Source of the DNA: Pararge aegeria
Lineage: Eukaryota; Arthropoda; Insecta; Lepidoptera; Nymphalidae
Assembly: GCF_905163445.1 (NCBI RefSeq)
Contig: NC_053182.1
Coordinates: 9,734,001-9,798,000, forward strand
Length of the DNA: 64,000 bases
Direction of reading: 5' to 3'
In this document: positions 1 through 12,762 of the stretch, piece by piece
Numbering within the stretch: position 1 is the first letter of the stretch
Layout: each line of letters starts with the position of its first letter
Notes under the pieces: model-generated
What the model was told of the DNA's origin: nothing
What the model saw: the letters and a program-made list of their open reading frames with translations, nothing else
Database searches by the model: none
Made by a program: the position numbers and the translations under genes

Positions 1-999
1 TTTTTTATTATTTTTTATGAGTGTATTGCCACGTTGGTTTTACGCCAAGGTTTTACGTTATATAAGATATTCGAAAAATTTACAGTAACCAGCCCGGTGT
101 TAGGAAATTGGCGTGTTTCACGATTCCTTCCTGTGAATCAGAGAGCACGTCAAGCTGTCAACAGATGTGGAATAATTATAAAAGCATTAGAGCGGTATGA
201 AGGGTTTAACTCCTCTCTGCATATGAAAGGAGGTGGTGCCCAGAAGTACCTATTGCGCTGAGAAAACCAATAAATTGGAGAATTTGATACCAGCAAGTAC
301 TGGAAATGTGCGCTAAGTACAACGCACATTTTGAACCGGGTACCGAACGAAGCAAAATAGATAATAGCTTGTAATAATAAAAATGCATCACTTCATTACA
401 CAATATTGCGTACATTATTATTCATACAGGACTTAAACGCTTCTATGGACGTGACATATCTCATTTTGGATAGTAGGTAGTTAGCCATGTTACAAACGGC
501 GCGTCTAAAATTGTATACCTGTAACCTTTAGTGCATTGAACGCAAGAGCTATAATGCGTAAAGCGTTCAAATGTGCGAGTTTTACTTATTAAAAATGCAT
601 GGGCGGATTGACATATTCATTACGTTATTATAATGAGTATATGTACCTTTCTTTATATTTATAGCAATCTCCATTTTATTACATACAAAAGACCCATCAA
701 ACGCTATGAAGTCCACTTTGGTCAATCGTCTGGCCTGGAGAAACAAGCACTTCTCTAGTTTTCTAGGTAACTTTTCTAATTTTTTAACAATGTACATATT
801 CTATCTTAGCGATCTAATACAACAACATTCTAAGGCAATATATTATTTGCAAAATCTTTTTTGAGAGTTGTGTTGGGCCTTTTATTCGTACAACGGCACT
901 TATGAAGCCTTCATACAATTAAAATGTTACACTAATGTTAGTGATGGTGATAACTGCATTCGTTAGCTTAAAACTAAAGCTAGGAGGGTTCAAAACACG
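1..999. other. AT-rich sequence, no gene seen
   Basis: Only short chance open frames occur here and none resembles a protein family I know. I see no repeat family with confidence. Confidence 0.5.
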
Positions 1000-1095
1000 C
1001 CATGGTCTAAGAAGAGCCCACAACAAACTTAGCTAGGTTTTTTTTTGTTATCACCATCTCACAGTCTAGTTAATGTTCAGCTATGAAGTTAGAGA
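1000..1095. repeat. Fragment of a lepidopteran interspersed repeat
   Basis: The stretch reading AAGAAGAGCCCACAACAAAC followed by a T-run and TTATCACCATCTCACAG looks like a segment I associate with 3' regions of dispersed repeats in Lepidoptera. Only a fragment is present and there is no second copy in this window, so the call rests on recognition alone. Confidence 0.35.
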
Positions 1096-3094
1096 AATTC
1101 ATACCCAAGCTTTTTTATCATACATTAAATCCTTAATATTATAATAGGTTATTTTCTATAAGCTTACGTTTTATTACGTTTTATGTAAACTTTGAACTTA
1201 TTGAGAGGCATCTCAAGGATTTCATATATTAGACGGTGTTTGTTATAACCGTCTGGTCGCTGTGAACGAATACGGTTAGGATTGATTGATTGACAATTCA
1301 CAAATGAATGAATGACTAAATATTTTGAATTACGTAACAAAGAAAAGATGCCTAAACCCTCGGTGTTGTTCCAAAAACTATTAACAAATATTTTCTCATT
1401 ATAATATGATCACCATCACATTACAATGGGAAATGAAATGTATTTACCCTCAAGAGCTTGTGTTAAGACAATTATATTGAGAAGTTTTTGCTTTCGATTT
1501 GATTTTTAAAAAGCAATAATCCAGTGAAGTGTGATTACACAACTCACCAAATTGCTTTCTCGTGTCGTAGGATAAGTATGAAATACATACATAGCCAATG
1601 AGCAGTGTTGTTAAAGTGATTACGTCATAACATATCAATCATGAGCTGACGGTTGACAAATAGCTATTAATGTCCGGGGGCGGATCAACGAGGCATACGA
1701 GTAGGGCGTCGCATGAATATGCCAATTGGTTGTTTATTAGCGGACCAATTAGTTTCTGTCAAACTTGCGATATGTCAATTCAAATCAACAAGGACGCCTT
1801 TTATTGGCAAGTGAATAATTGTAGCCAAAATATTTTATTGTTGCGGATGATCGAGATTTCATTGTATTCTTATAAGAAAAAGTTTTCCACACCAACTTTT
1901 ATCCTACCATACTTTAAGAGATGGTTTTCAAATATCCGCCTTTAGGGTTATTTTTTTTTTAATTTTTGGTTAACTTTTACGAACATAAACATTTATTTCT
2001 TAACTCATTTAACTCCCGCAGCAGGATAAGTTAAACTTTTGAATCGTATAGGTGCCTGCAAGCAAGCTACCTTCAATTTTGTCTCTAACTTTAAAAAAAA
2101 CAAAGGACTTTCACAGCCTGTATTACCTGCTCGATGTATAATCTTTTACCTACCTGTGTTTATTCAAGGGACGTCAAAACAAGTTCACGAATTTCTAAGA
2201 TTAGCCTTGACATGAACAACAAAATCTTAAAAATAGTTTATTTTAACGAAATTACTTCAACGAACATATTATGTTGCTTCACATATTGGAACAAAACGGC
2301 GGTTACATAACCTTTAAAATGAATATTAAATTCGACTGAGAACTTAACTAGAGCCCAATTTAAGAAAATAAAAGTACCTACTCCTAAGAATATATTCACA
2401 TAATAAAAAGCAGAAAACTGACTGAACCCTAGAAAACCTATATCTAATAAACAGGCAACGTCTTAGTCATCCCAGCAACATTCATGAGCCTGACAAGTGA
2501 CAACCAATCAACCCAACAAACCTGAGCAATAAACCCTGTTAGTTCAATACTTTATAAGAAACTGCAATGACAGTCAATATTAATTGATCCACAGAGAATA
2601 TCCTTTATCTGACACCACGTTATATCGATAGAATTTAATAATTATACTTAAAAATGTTTCACGTTGTTGTATAAAAGATTGCCATAACATGTCAACTACA
2701 CCAATCGTGCTTAAAATACTTCTCGAGTGTGACTAAATCTTTGATATGAGTTTGTCATATTTATTAAAACAATATTATTTATTAATTATTGATATTTGTT
2801 TTAAATTAAAATCTATATTTTAAGGGCATAACTTAATTATGCCAAATAAACTCTTATTTAAAAATAACACTGCTTTAAGCGATGCAAGTAAGTAATAAGT
2901 AGAGCTAAGACGCGCGTCGCGAAATAATTATATTTAGCATTTCTTCGTCCTATTTCTAATAGATAAGACGAAATAATAGGTAACATAATCATCTCTCTTC
3001 TCAAATCTTAATAACCTTGGTATACGCTGTAACAACGACTTCATCCGCGTGTTTGTTTTTAAAAGAATCCCGTGGTAACTGATACTAACAAGGA

Positions 3095-3112
3095 TTTTTT
3101 TTTTTTTTTTTT
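3095..3112 (+). repeat. Homopolymer T18
   Basis: Uninterrupted run of 18 T. It could be the reversed poly(A) of an old retroposed copy, but no body is recognisable next to it. Confidence 0.9.
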
Positions 3113-4223
3113 GTTATGTAGAAACGGATATGTGTTCGATTTAACGAAACCAATTGCAAGTTTTTTCTCACAAAAACAACGCATCTCAGAGCATTTATTC
3201 CGTGGTATTTTTACTAGTTACTTCCTTAGGATGAAATAAATCAGTTGCTGGCTCCGTGGAAATTATAAATGAGTAAAAAATTAAAACAGTTTCATAGAGT
3301 ATAGAATGAGGTGTTTTACTTTAACTAATTAGAAAAAAGAAAAGTGAACTAAAAACATTTCTATACATTAAAACTGGAAACTAAGTCATCTCAGTACAGT
3401 TTAAAAAACCTTTATGAGAAACTTACTTTTCTATATACAGTAAGGCTCTTGAAACTTATCAGTGAAGTAAGTCGCAGTATATATTTTATTTTGTTTTGTT
3501 ACCAACTTTAGTATTCTGCTAGTACGCCTGTCGATGGCATCGCCCGCATTTCCCTTATCTGTATTCCATCATTCTGTCTTACTAAATTAGTAACTGATAG
3601 CGTATTTTGCTGCGTGATAAAATACTAAAACAACATATGCACACGGAACATATAGTATACAATATGCATGTATACTATGAAAGGCCCCCGTAAAATCTAC
3701 TAGATTATTGTATTTAACTTTGACTCCAAAGTCCATGGAAATTCTTAAAAGCAAGCTAGCATGAGGAACAAATATGATAATTGGGCTAGATTTATCTGAT
3801 AGGAAACGTACTTTTTTCCCGATGCAAGTATCCCAGGTCACCTCCACTCAATAATCTACCAAATAAAACGAAGGTTGAACCAACAAACAAACTTTTAAAT
3901 TTAAGTTTTTTATAATATATACCCTAAAATAATCGCATACCAAGGGCAGACATATAATTCCAAAGAAAATAGTTTCATTCATATCGTTTAACACTGACGC
4001 CGCCACAGCCGTGTATTGTGTACGACATACACTTTGCTGACTTTTATTTTTCAAATAAAATTTCATTTCGTTCCAAACTAACTACTGTCTCCTTTTTGTT
4101 TCGCCTCGCAGAAAAATCTGCGCTAACATTTTATGACAAAAGCGCAAATAATAAAAAACATTGTATATTTTTTACCCTTTGAACGTGCAACACACGTGTG
4201 TTCTCTTTGTAGGTGAAACAAAA

Positions 4224-4264
4224 CTAATGCTTTTAAAAGTTTAATAAACTTTCAAAAGCATTAG
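4224..4264. repeat. Short inverted repeat (hairpin)
   Basis: CTAATGCTTTTAAAAGTTTA at 4224-4243 is followed almost directly by its near-exact reverse complement at 4245-4264, with one internal mismatch. AT-rich DNA gives such hairpins by chance or from very small MITEs; no target duplication is visible. Confidence 0.6.
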
Positions 4265-5999
4265 GTTATGCGTTATTCAATTTATAAACGTAAAAAAGAT
4301 ATTGAAATATTTATTGTACAATATTTTTCGAGTAAGCATTCGTGAAGTATTAACATTTTAAAAATAATAAAAAGCAATATTCCAAGTTTATAGAGCTACG
4401 GTATTTAGTGCCTAGTTATTGATTAGTCTAGAGTTTTCAACAGTCTTCAACAACTTTTAAATATATTGCCTTAAAAGTTGTTTTCAGTTGAACCCTTTCC
4501 ACATTGGTATGCGTGCAAAATCAAAAATCTATTATAACTTGTGTCGAAACAAAAGTTTTTTTTCTTTTCCATATCACTTAGACATTAGGCAATTTTTTAG
4601 TATGTCTTGAATGTAAACCTCACAAAAAACAAAACTTCGCAAAAACAAAATAATATAACTCAAAGAAACTCTATATTTACAAAAGAAAAATCTCACGATG
4701 AGAACGTGAAATCTCAAACTTGTATAAAAATATCGCTACGATATGATCTTCAAAGTGAAAAGTATATATTATAAAAGTAAGAAAAGGAATAAACAGTCTT
4801 TATGGCTTTGAAATCATTGACTGGCGCATCTCATAAAAGATAAGTGGTGGATATTCTATTTTAATGTATCTACATCTTTTAGGCAACATAAAGACGATTG
4901 TATACGTAATCTTAAATACTCAGTTTCTCCGTATAATCTTGCCATTATGTCGGAGGCTTAAGATGGGATTGAAGCACATGCATCTGTAACAAGTCAGATG
5001 TAGAGACTATATACAATCCTCTCACAACATAATGTAGAAAGCACATACACATCTATCTTCGAGTGAGAGGATTCATAACGAGAACATATAGTTTAATTTT
5101 AGTATGTAAACAAAATAAATAGTCAAAAAGTTCAATTTTAAAATATTCTTGAATTCAAAGCAATTTTAAATCTGCGGAGAATCCTGTTCGATATGTAAAA
5201 ATTGCATATTTATTTAAATATGCTAAGAGCAAACATTTGCAGTAGAATTGCGATTATGCTTCGAGTTTCTACAAACTTTCAGTGGCATTAGCATTTTCAG
5301 GTGATATATCTTTATATTATATTCTCTATTCACATACTCAGGCGTCATCTGTGCTCAACTGTGAAATATGAACCTCGTGAAAATAAGTTGGCGATGCATC
5401 TTAAAAGTATGCGCTTTGTTAACATAAAAGTTTCAATCGTTTTGGACGCCAAGTCGCCAACACGTATTTCATTGTAACTTTGGCAGTGAGTTTGAATTGT
5501 AAAATTTCTTAAACGATAAAATGTCACGTGATAATGAGACTGACTTTCTCATCGTGGCGTTTAATAATCACACAAATGGTTAAGTTTGTGAAGATTTGCG
5601 GATTCGTGTGAATATCGATGCAGGAACCATTTAACAGATTTAAATTCTTTTACAATTTTATCCCGGGAAATTATTTCGAGTACTTCGGGTAAACAAGACG
5701 CGCGGATGAAACTAAGTCGCGGGCGAATGTAATTTACAAACAAGTTTTCGATAACAAAACTTGGATATGAATAATTGTGCTAACTAAGTATGTTGTTCTA
5801 ATAGTCTAAAGTGACACCGTGAGATTGTGATAAGAGTTGGTTCCGTGCTTCTTAGATCAGTAAGTAAGGCTAAAGCGTACAATGTGATAATCCCGCTACC
5901 ATTTCATACCGTATATTATTCCTGACGGCGCACAACTTTTCCCTACAGAGCGCTTCTGTATCCAATGTAACTCAAGTTAAATTAACGAATGCAGTTATC

Positions 6000-6298
6000 A
6001 TACCATCAATTCACTACCGGGCACTGGTCTCTGCTCTTAATGCGACTGTGTTCTACCAGCCAGAGTGGTAGACTACGGCCTAAAGAACGGTTTGTCCACC
6101 TCTGTCATTTACTCTACCTCTGATATTACGGCGAAATCTCAGGCATGCCGGTTTCCTCACGATGTTTTTGGTCATTAAAGCAAGTGATATTAAATAGCTA
6201 AAAACGAAAATAATTCCAAAAAGTTAGAGGTGCGTTCCAGATGTTGAAAGTTACTCAAGAAAATGAGACTAAAGTCCTAGACCAATATCACCGCTTCA
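6000..6298 (-). mobile_element. tRNA-derived SINE, family B (degenerate copy)
   Basis: Same layout as the better copy at 55327-55622. The left end carries the tail-type text (ACCATCAATTCACTACCGGG, then GGTCTC). The middle has CTCAGGCATGCCGGTTTCCT and CACGATGTTTT, followed by AAGTGATATTAAATAGCTAAAAA and AGTTAGAGGTGCG. The right end (ATATCACCGCTTC) is the reversed 5' head, so the element lies on the minus strand. The B box has decayed. Such SINEs are transcribed by RNA polymerase III and moved by a LINE reverse transcriptase; this copy is certainly old. Confidence 0.7.
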
Positions 6299-8279
6299 AC
6301 CGCTCTTCAATGGAAAAAATTGTATGTACTCGTAGGTACGCATAAAAAAGTGTAATTTGGTTTATAAGAAAATTTTGATTGTATAATTATGACAGAAAAA
6401 ACAGAAAGATGTTTCTGGGTCTTCAAAGATTTGTGACGCAAACAAGTAAATATAAATTCCTTAGTAATATCTTTTTTAGATTATCTTTAGTAAGTAAATG
6501 GTCGATCTCATATTTTGATATATTTTAATCTAACAATGGTTTACGCTGATTGGGCGGGCGGAAAACGTCGGCATTTTTGTCTTTTATTAACATTCCAATT
6601 TTAGAGATAAAATATAATGAAAACACGCTCGATAGCACAGATTATATTTTGGGTAGTTTAATGACTCCATTCATTTTAACAAAGCTTTGTTTATTTCATA
6701 TTTAAAGATAAAATAGTAATTACTTTGCTTCAGTATATCGTGGTACGTAATAATTAAAAATTAAAGCAAACTTCAACGGTGCGTTAATTATTTACTGCTA
6801 GTGAAGGCATAAAATTTATAAGTTGGTTTATTTAATCGTACATCTCTGATATTTTGCTTATTACATTTACGTGGTGAAAACAATTTCTAGTAATGCCAGA
6901 GTATGTTTGTTTGGTTGTCTTCAATCACGCTGCAATAAACAAAGCATCGGATTGATCTGATTTTTGGCCTACGGATTATGGCCTGGAAAGTGGCATGGGC
7001 TACTGTTTATTCCGATAATATTTTCAATGTGGTACAGCTAAAGCGTAATACTATTATAACTTATTCAAACTTAAAAGATTTCGCAAAAACTAACATTGGT
7101 GAGAAATAGGGGTACACTAGTACACTAAGGAGCGGCTTCTAAAGCTTAAATAAAAAAGTCACGCTTTATGTCAGTTACTTACAGGGGGACACGTATGGAC
7201 GTATGGTATCTTACGTATGGACAGTGCGGGCTTTAAGACTAGGGTTTATTCCGAACGCTTCCGTGAAACATAGCTGAGATTCACGTCCTGATGACGTTAG
7301 AAATCAGGGAGCTCGTCCTTGCCGTTGTATTTGTGTATCCAAATTGGGATTGGATTGTCGGTCGTTAACGCCAAATGTATTGAATAGTTCACAATTCTAG
7401 AATGCAATACATTCTCTAAACTAATTAATACTGACACAACCAGTCATTACGTTAGATAGAGCCAGTCTTGATGTGAAAAGTCCACTACCTTTACGTCCGT
7501 TCATGTATCTGCATAATTCCTAAGTACAATATAATTATTCAAATTGCACTTAATAAAAACACAGCTGCTTAAAATTAAGCAAGCATAAAATGAAACTACC
7601 CCTTTAAGGCTATATTAGTGGCGTAGCTGCACAGCAACTATCCTTTTTTTCTTTAATTATGCTAAATAGATTGCTCAGCCATTTTGTTTTATTGAATTAC
7701 CCTCTAGCGGTCATAATAGCGTTTTAAATATACAAATAAGAAAATCCACACACACATATAACAAAGATTCGATTAGGTTGTTGTTTATTGATATTAAAGA
7801 CCTTAAGAAACGTAGCGGCGTGTATTGCCTATTTTAATAAACAGTATTTGCACGCTATGCTAGTATTTGGCTTTGTATTTTAGGTTTATCAAATTAAATC
7901 GCTTTATTAAGGTAAACTTAAGTGAATCACTTGAAGTTGGTTGTGTGTGGTAGAAGTAGATTTGCATTTAACCATACGGTATTCAGACAACATACTCTAC
8001 TACTCACTCGTAATTACTATTTGCTAGTTTTATGTATATACTAGGTACTTAATGGATTGACTGAATCCCGCTTTAAATATAAATGCAGTCATTCAGAGTG
8101 AATGCAAAATGCTACCTAAAAATAGTTTGGAGTTTTTATATATCTTAATTGAAAATAAATTAAGCGGGCTGACCTGAACTAAAAATTAATTAATCCCTTA
8201 CATACTTTTTATAAGTATTCCACAGAACAATCACATTAACAGACACAGCTGATATTCACAAACAACAGTGCGCTTATAT
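6299..8279. other. AT-rich stretch, no gene seen
   Basis: No supported coding region or dispersed repeat. Near 7190-7222 the phrase ACGTATGGA recurs as a small imperfect tandem repeat. Confidence 0.5.
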
Positions 8280-8284
8280 CCTTT

Positions 8285-8440
8285 CGAATCTCAGTTGGTC
8301 CAATGAACTCGCGGGTGGTACGAAGTTACGGTGCGGTTCGGCACGCGTATTCGCGCTGCAGGCCGGCGTGCCACTGGCCGCCCTCCCCGCCCAAGCGACA
8401 GCCGCCCGCCTTCACGCGCAATGACGCCTGACGCACCACA
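8285..8440. promoter_or_regulatory. Short GC- and CpG-rich block, possible promoter or 5' exon
   Basis: This block of about 150 bp contrasts sharply with its AT-rich surroundings. It holds many CpG dinucleotides (GCGCTGCAGGCCGGCG, CCGCCCTCCCCGCCC), a CCAAT box (GGTCCAATGAAC) near 8298 and TCAGT-type initiator text at its left edge. In insects such blocks often mark a transcription start or a first, untranslated exon. No reading frame crosses it and the strand cannot be decided, so the promoter role is inference only. Confidence 0.3.
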
Positions 8441-8727
8441 TCTAAGCCTACAATATCATTTCCTAACTTAATGGAATGTAGCCAAAAAATAATAACCAAA
8501 TAACTTAACCTACCGTAGCGATCAAGATGTACATCCTTATAGTTCCGTAACCATACAACTTTTATTAATTTTTATATAAATTTCTTACACCGTTTAGAAC
8601 TAAAAACTAGATATACTTGTTTCGGTTGAAACAATAAAAAATAATACAAACAAAATTGGGACCATCCCAGTAAGTTACTAGTATTACTACTAGCACTTGC
8701 GGGACCGCTTCTAGATAACATCATATA

Positions 8728-9156
8728 TCCCTACTAATATAATAAATGTCAAAGTAAGTTTGTTTGTTACGCTTTCATGTAAAAACTACTTAACCGATTC
8801 TCGTGAAACTTTGTACACATATAAGTGTTAGAAGTTTTATAGGGTACTTTTTATCCCGACATTAAGCTCGGTTCCTTTGGGAGAGGGGATGAGTGTTTGA
8901 CGATTTTACACCATAACTCCGACAAATTATAACCGATTTAAACAATTATTTTTGTAACTATAGAGGTTATAATTTGTGTTTAATTTTGCCCAAACTGTGG
9001 TTGGAGATAGAGGACAGAACTCCTCAGCGGACAGCAGCAATTATCCTTATTTAAGGCTTAGCGATACTGAATACTTTAATTTTTTTTAGAGCAACAACTA
9101 AATTGCCACATCAAAAAACAAAATCAAACGTAGACGAAGTCGCGGGCAACAGCTAG
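8728..9156 (+). mobile_element. Nonautonomous Helitron-like element (TCC...CTAG between A and T)
   Basis: The element opens with TCCCTACTAATATAATAAAT directly after an A and closes with GACGAAGTCGCGGGCAACAG then CTAG directly before a T. This is the terminal and target pattern of Helitrons (rolling-circle transposons; 5' TC, 3' CTRR, AT target). There is no Rep/helicase coding, so it would depend on enzymes supplied elsewhere. A second copy of the same subfamily lies at 41427-41858; they share the phrases GTTATAATTTGTGTTTAATT, TGCCCAAACTGTGGTTGGAG and AGCGGACAGCAGCAA. It appears full length, and the 5'/3' assignment is from the family pattern. Confidence 0.7.
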
Positions 9157-9242
9157 TGTAGAATAATAAGAAAACGAATTACAATAGTATGTGAGTAATT
9201 TTGTGGTCTCTGTGTATCAGTTGTTGGTGTGTGTGTGCGTAT

Positions 9243-9244
<2 letters not shown>

Positions 9245-9295
<51 letters not shown>

Positions 9296-9302
9296 TGTGT
9301 GT
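9245..9302 (+). repeat. (TG)n microsatellite
   Basis: About 58 bp of almost pure TG repeat, broken by one TATG step near its right end. It is preceded by a looser TGTGTG-rich lead-in from about 9224. Confidence 0.95.
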
Positions 9303-9768
9303 TTTTATGACGTATTCTTAATCACGGATTGGTTACGCTTTTTTTATTTGAAAAAACACAGCTTTTGAAATTTTTCAAACTTAAACTAATAACGTTAACT
9401 TCATAAAGTGAATGAAATAGATACACACAAACTTACTGGGATCGTGCCAGCTTAGTCCCAGCGGACGCAAAATTAAGCAGGTTTAAAAATATACCAAATA
9501 CACACCGGGTTTGCATTCGTGATAAACCTGTATTTTTACTTCGCTACCATATTGGAAAAAGCAACGGGTAAGAAATATGAGTTCACATTTCATTAAACAC
9601 GGGTTGGCTAAAGCTTAAAGTACGTACAGATTTTGGCGCTTCCGTCATAAGCAAACGAGATCCGATACGATAAAAACCTGTGACTAACCTTTTAAAGTAT
9701 CCTTCATTATGCTTTATCCATTTTGCTAGTTTGATGATGTGGCTATTACTATTTGATGAAGTACAAAT

Positions 9769-9892
9769 TCTTTAAATCAATATCAAATCAACCCGTTACA
9801 GGGCACAGGTCTCCTCCCACAATGACAGGATTCGAACCTGTGACTCTTCGCAAATCGCGGCCTGAGCGCTTTTGCGATAAGCTACTTCTCTT
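9769..9892 (-). mobile_element. Short tRNA-derived SINE
   Basis: Reading the minus strand, the copy begins AGAAGTAGCTTATCGCAAAA (A-box-like). It continues to a perfect B box, GGTTCGAATCC, then runs into the tail text GGAGGAGACCTGTGCCCTGT and ACGGGTTGATTTGATATTG shared with family B copies at 5999 and 55327. The body between B box and tail is very short, so it is either a short subfamily or internally deleted. A functional tRNA is unlikely because the 3' acceptor arm runs straight into SINE tail sequence. Confidence 0.7.
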
Positions 9893-10457
9893 ATACCGCC
9901 GACGGTGAAAATAATATATGCCTTTTTATCAGTCTTATAGCGACTGTACCTGACTGCCTTTGATAAAGATCTCTGAATACGAATATTGAAATTACTGGTG
10001 ATGCGAATATTAAATTTTATGCGCCTTTTGTGACGGATTATACCTACTATTAAATGTAACTAAAATCTGATGATAATCGTTAAAGGTGTCATAGTTCGTT
10101 AACTTAGGCCGCGAAACTATAATGGGACACCATGGGATGACGATGATAAATAAATGAATGCCTTATAACTAGCATACAAATGGGAGTCTCGGAATGTGAT
10201 CTCGTTTTTTAATTAGGGAACGCTTGTCACGGGTCATTGTTTAAATATAAATGAGTGCACGTTGCAATAAAAGAGCATTTTCAGATTTCCCAGCTATTAT
10301 CCGGCAAAAGTGGGTAAATATATTTTATGAAAATGCTTGCTGCAGCTAAGTATTAAATAGCGTTATTAGTTTTAGCATTCTCATGGGATTCGTTACCACT
10401 ATCTGACGCAGACTGCTTAGTTTTGCTAATAGACAAAACTTAAAACCACGGATTATA

Positions 10458-10821
10458 TCCCGACTAATATTACTAATATAAATGCGAAGGTTCGTTTGTT
10501 ACTTTTTTTTTTCAATCGTGCAGCAAAAGAGCAACATTTTTTGTTTAGATATTTTAAAAGTCTGAGAGTAATATAGGGTCATTTTTATCCCTTTTATAGT
10601 TCCCAAGAGAAAAGTAGATCTAAATCTATTTTTCTGCCATATTACAATGATTGACTGGTTTTTAATAAATCTTAAGTAACAAAAGCATACTGATACTTTC
10701 AACCTATACTAATACTATACCGAAAAACAAGGTTTGTACTGGTAGACAAACCTTGTTTTATCCATCTTACACTAAGTTAATTGGTTACAGGCCACGCGGG
10801 CGGTGTCGCAGACATATCTAG
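10458..10821 (+). mobile_element. Degenerate Helitron-like element
   Basis: It starts with TCCCGACTAATATTACTAAT after an A and ends with CTAG before a T at 10822. The 3' subterminal text GCGGGCGGTGTCGCAGACAT is a variant of the GTCGCGGGC motif of the other copies. An internal hairpin (ACAAGGTTTGT pairing with ACAAACCTTGT, 10728-10757) lies some 65 bp before the end. The minus-strand open frame at 10499-10702 inside it is a chance frame. Confidence 0.55.
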
Positions 10822-11239
10822 TTAATAATAAAATTAGCATAGTGTAAATTACTTTTTATTGCTTAGAACATAAACGATTAAAATGTTTTAAATTTTAACT
10901 ACAACCTAGATTACAGGGACTATTTTGTGTTTCCGTTATTGGGACTTACTTATTTTTCATATTTAATCTTCTAGTATCTATTTAATTGTAATAACATTGA
11001 CATAGCTTGAATTGCTTTAGGTATGTTTTGAACATGAACGATAAAATCAAATCGGTTTCTTACTTGCTGCCGTTTTTATTGATACCACGCATAAGTACGA
11101 AATTCTATAACGACACTTGTTGTAGGAAATTTTGAAGGAATCATCACTTAAAGAAAACTTGTTATATCTTCTCGATGCGAGTGGTTCGGATATTAAAGTA
11201 GTCCTGGGTGCGAGATTTTTTATCTTTTCGATCGCGTAA

Positions 11240-11330
11240 AAGTTAACTATGAAATGTATGGCTTTGAAAGAGCGACATCTAGGGACCAGAGATGGCGCTC
11301 TTTCAACACCATACAAATCATAGTAAGCTT
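11240..11330. repeat. Fold-back element around GAAAGAGCGACATCT
   Basis: The left arm (about 11240-11280, ending GAAAGAGCGACATCT) pairs with the right arm (about 11289-11330, starting AGATGGCGCTCTTTC) over roughly 40 bp with several mismatches around an 8-nt loop. This is the form of a very small MITE or a hairpin transcript. The 109-codon minus-strand frame at 11047-11376 covers it and is not a recognisable protein. Confidence 0.6.
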
Positions 11331-11492
11331 TGACTCGGAACAACAAATTAGAAATAAGAACGATCTGACATTGCATGTTATTAATAATCAGGTATCAGCT
11401 TTATTACTGTTCATATGATGTAAAATAGCCTTTATATGTGTGATGACAACAATAATACACATTATTACAATTTTATCCGATATAATGATAGT

Positions 11493-11511
11493 AAAAAAAA
11501 AAAAAAAAAAA
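11493..11511 (+). repeat. Homopolymer A19
   Basis: Uninterrupted A run. It might be the tail of an old retroposed copy but no body is recognisable upstream. Confidence 0.9.
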
Positions 11512-12754
11512 CGAAAAAATAAAATAGGATGCTGTAGCAGAATTTAAGCAATAAATACCGGCCCTTGAAATTTTTATGCAGTGGTGCATAAAATGTGAAG
11601 ATTTTCCTTATTTAATGGGACACAGATATAACATTCAAGAACTTCAAGTACTCATCAAGCGTTCTTATATCCGACGCCCCAAGTAAGATGTATTCAAACG
11701 ATAGCTTATCCTGTTATCGCTCATGCGTACATCTTTGGTTGTGAAAATACATTGTTGGATTCTACGTTCCGGTTCCGGCGATCCTTTGTCAATATCAATA
11801 CATATCTTATTTACTTTCTTAATGAGCAAACTAACAAACATAGAACGCAAAAGTACAAAAGCGTGACAAGAAAAATATTTATCTAAAAGGCTTACAATCT
11901 TTTTTAGACCGTACGGCGCAGACTGACCGTAATTTAGTCATTACTAATATTTTAAATCTTAAACGTTTGCTTTTGCACCTAGTTTTATAGTATGCAATAA
12001 AGAATTATGACAAACAAAACATCCTTTTGTAAAGACTACATCCTTTTTTATAGACTAGGTGATATCACCTAACGAACTATAGATTATGCGGATAAAACCA
12101 TGAAGCACACCTAGTTCACAATAAGAATTTAGTAATGTCTATATCTCCATTATTATCTTGGTAATTGCAAATACCATTAGGAGCCTATGCAAAAGTAATA
12201 TTTTATCCTCGTAGGTAATGATGTTATTACGAAATTGGTCCAGGCATATGTATGCTGTACATGAGATAACATAAACATATAAGATAATTTGCAGTCGCTT
12301 GTTGTGGCAACGCTATTATAACTAGGAGTTCATGTTTTCCGTGTTTCGAGAATACATAATATACGTCGTACAGTTACCACGTATATGTATCTACTCGAAA
12401 CACCGATTCGCTTCCAGCTATCCATCTACTGGTAAAGGAAAGAGAAACGGTACAAAAAAAATTTATGTTTTCAAGACAGTGATTTGGTAAAGTTAATATT
12501 TGCTTGGTATAACATATCGCAAACAGAATATACAGTGATAAGCCTGACTTCACGAGGGTTTTATCACGTCAATCCCACCCTCTTATCGTCACGTAATGAC
12601 TTTCAGAAATTTGCTGGTGTGGGAAAACTTGTATTGGACAATACCCAGTTCGAGGCAAGTCTCTACTGCGCGTCGCATTACTTTAATGGTCACATGGCTA
12701 CGAGGCCACATTTTACTGGATAAACGAGACTCAATTTTAGAAACCATGATGTGA
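11512..12754. other. AT-rich stretch, no gene seen
   Basis: The open frames at 11665-11850 (minus) and 12484-12723 (plus) have no recognisable domain and no supporting splice or start context. Confidence 0.5.
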
Positions 12755-12762
12755 CCTGTAGT

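Larger units (their letters stand above)
1096..5999. other. Long AT-rich stretch, no gene seen
   Basis: No supported coding region. It contains a T18 run at 3095-3112, a small hairpin at 4224-4264 and a possible Helitron-like 3' remnant near 5700-5725 (GATGAAACTAAGTCGCGGGC). The open frames at 3587-3847 and 3848-4066 (minus strand) show no recognisable domain. Confidence 0.5.

Noticed and set aside
9833..9892. Possible tRNA gene with a perfect B box (GGTTCGAATCC).
   Set aside because: The A box is imperfect and the sequence continues directly into SINE tail text. No convincing acceptor stem closes the cloverleaf.
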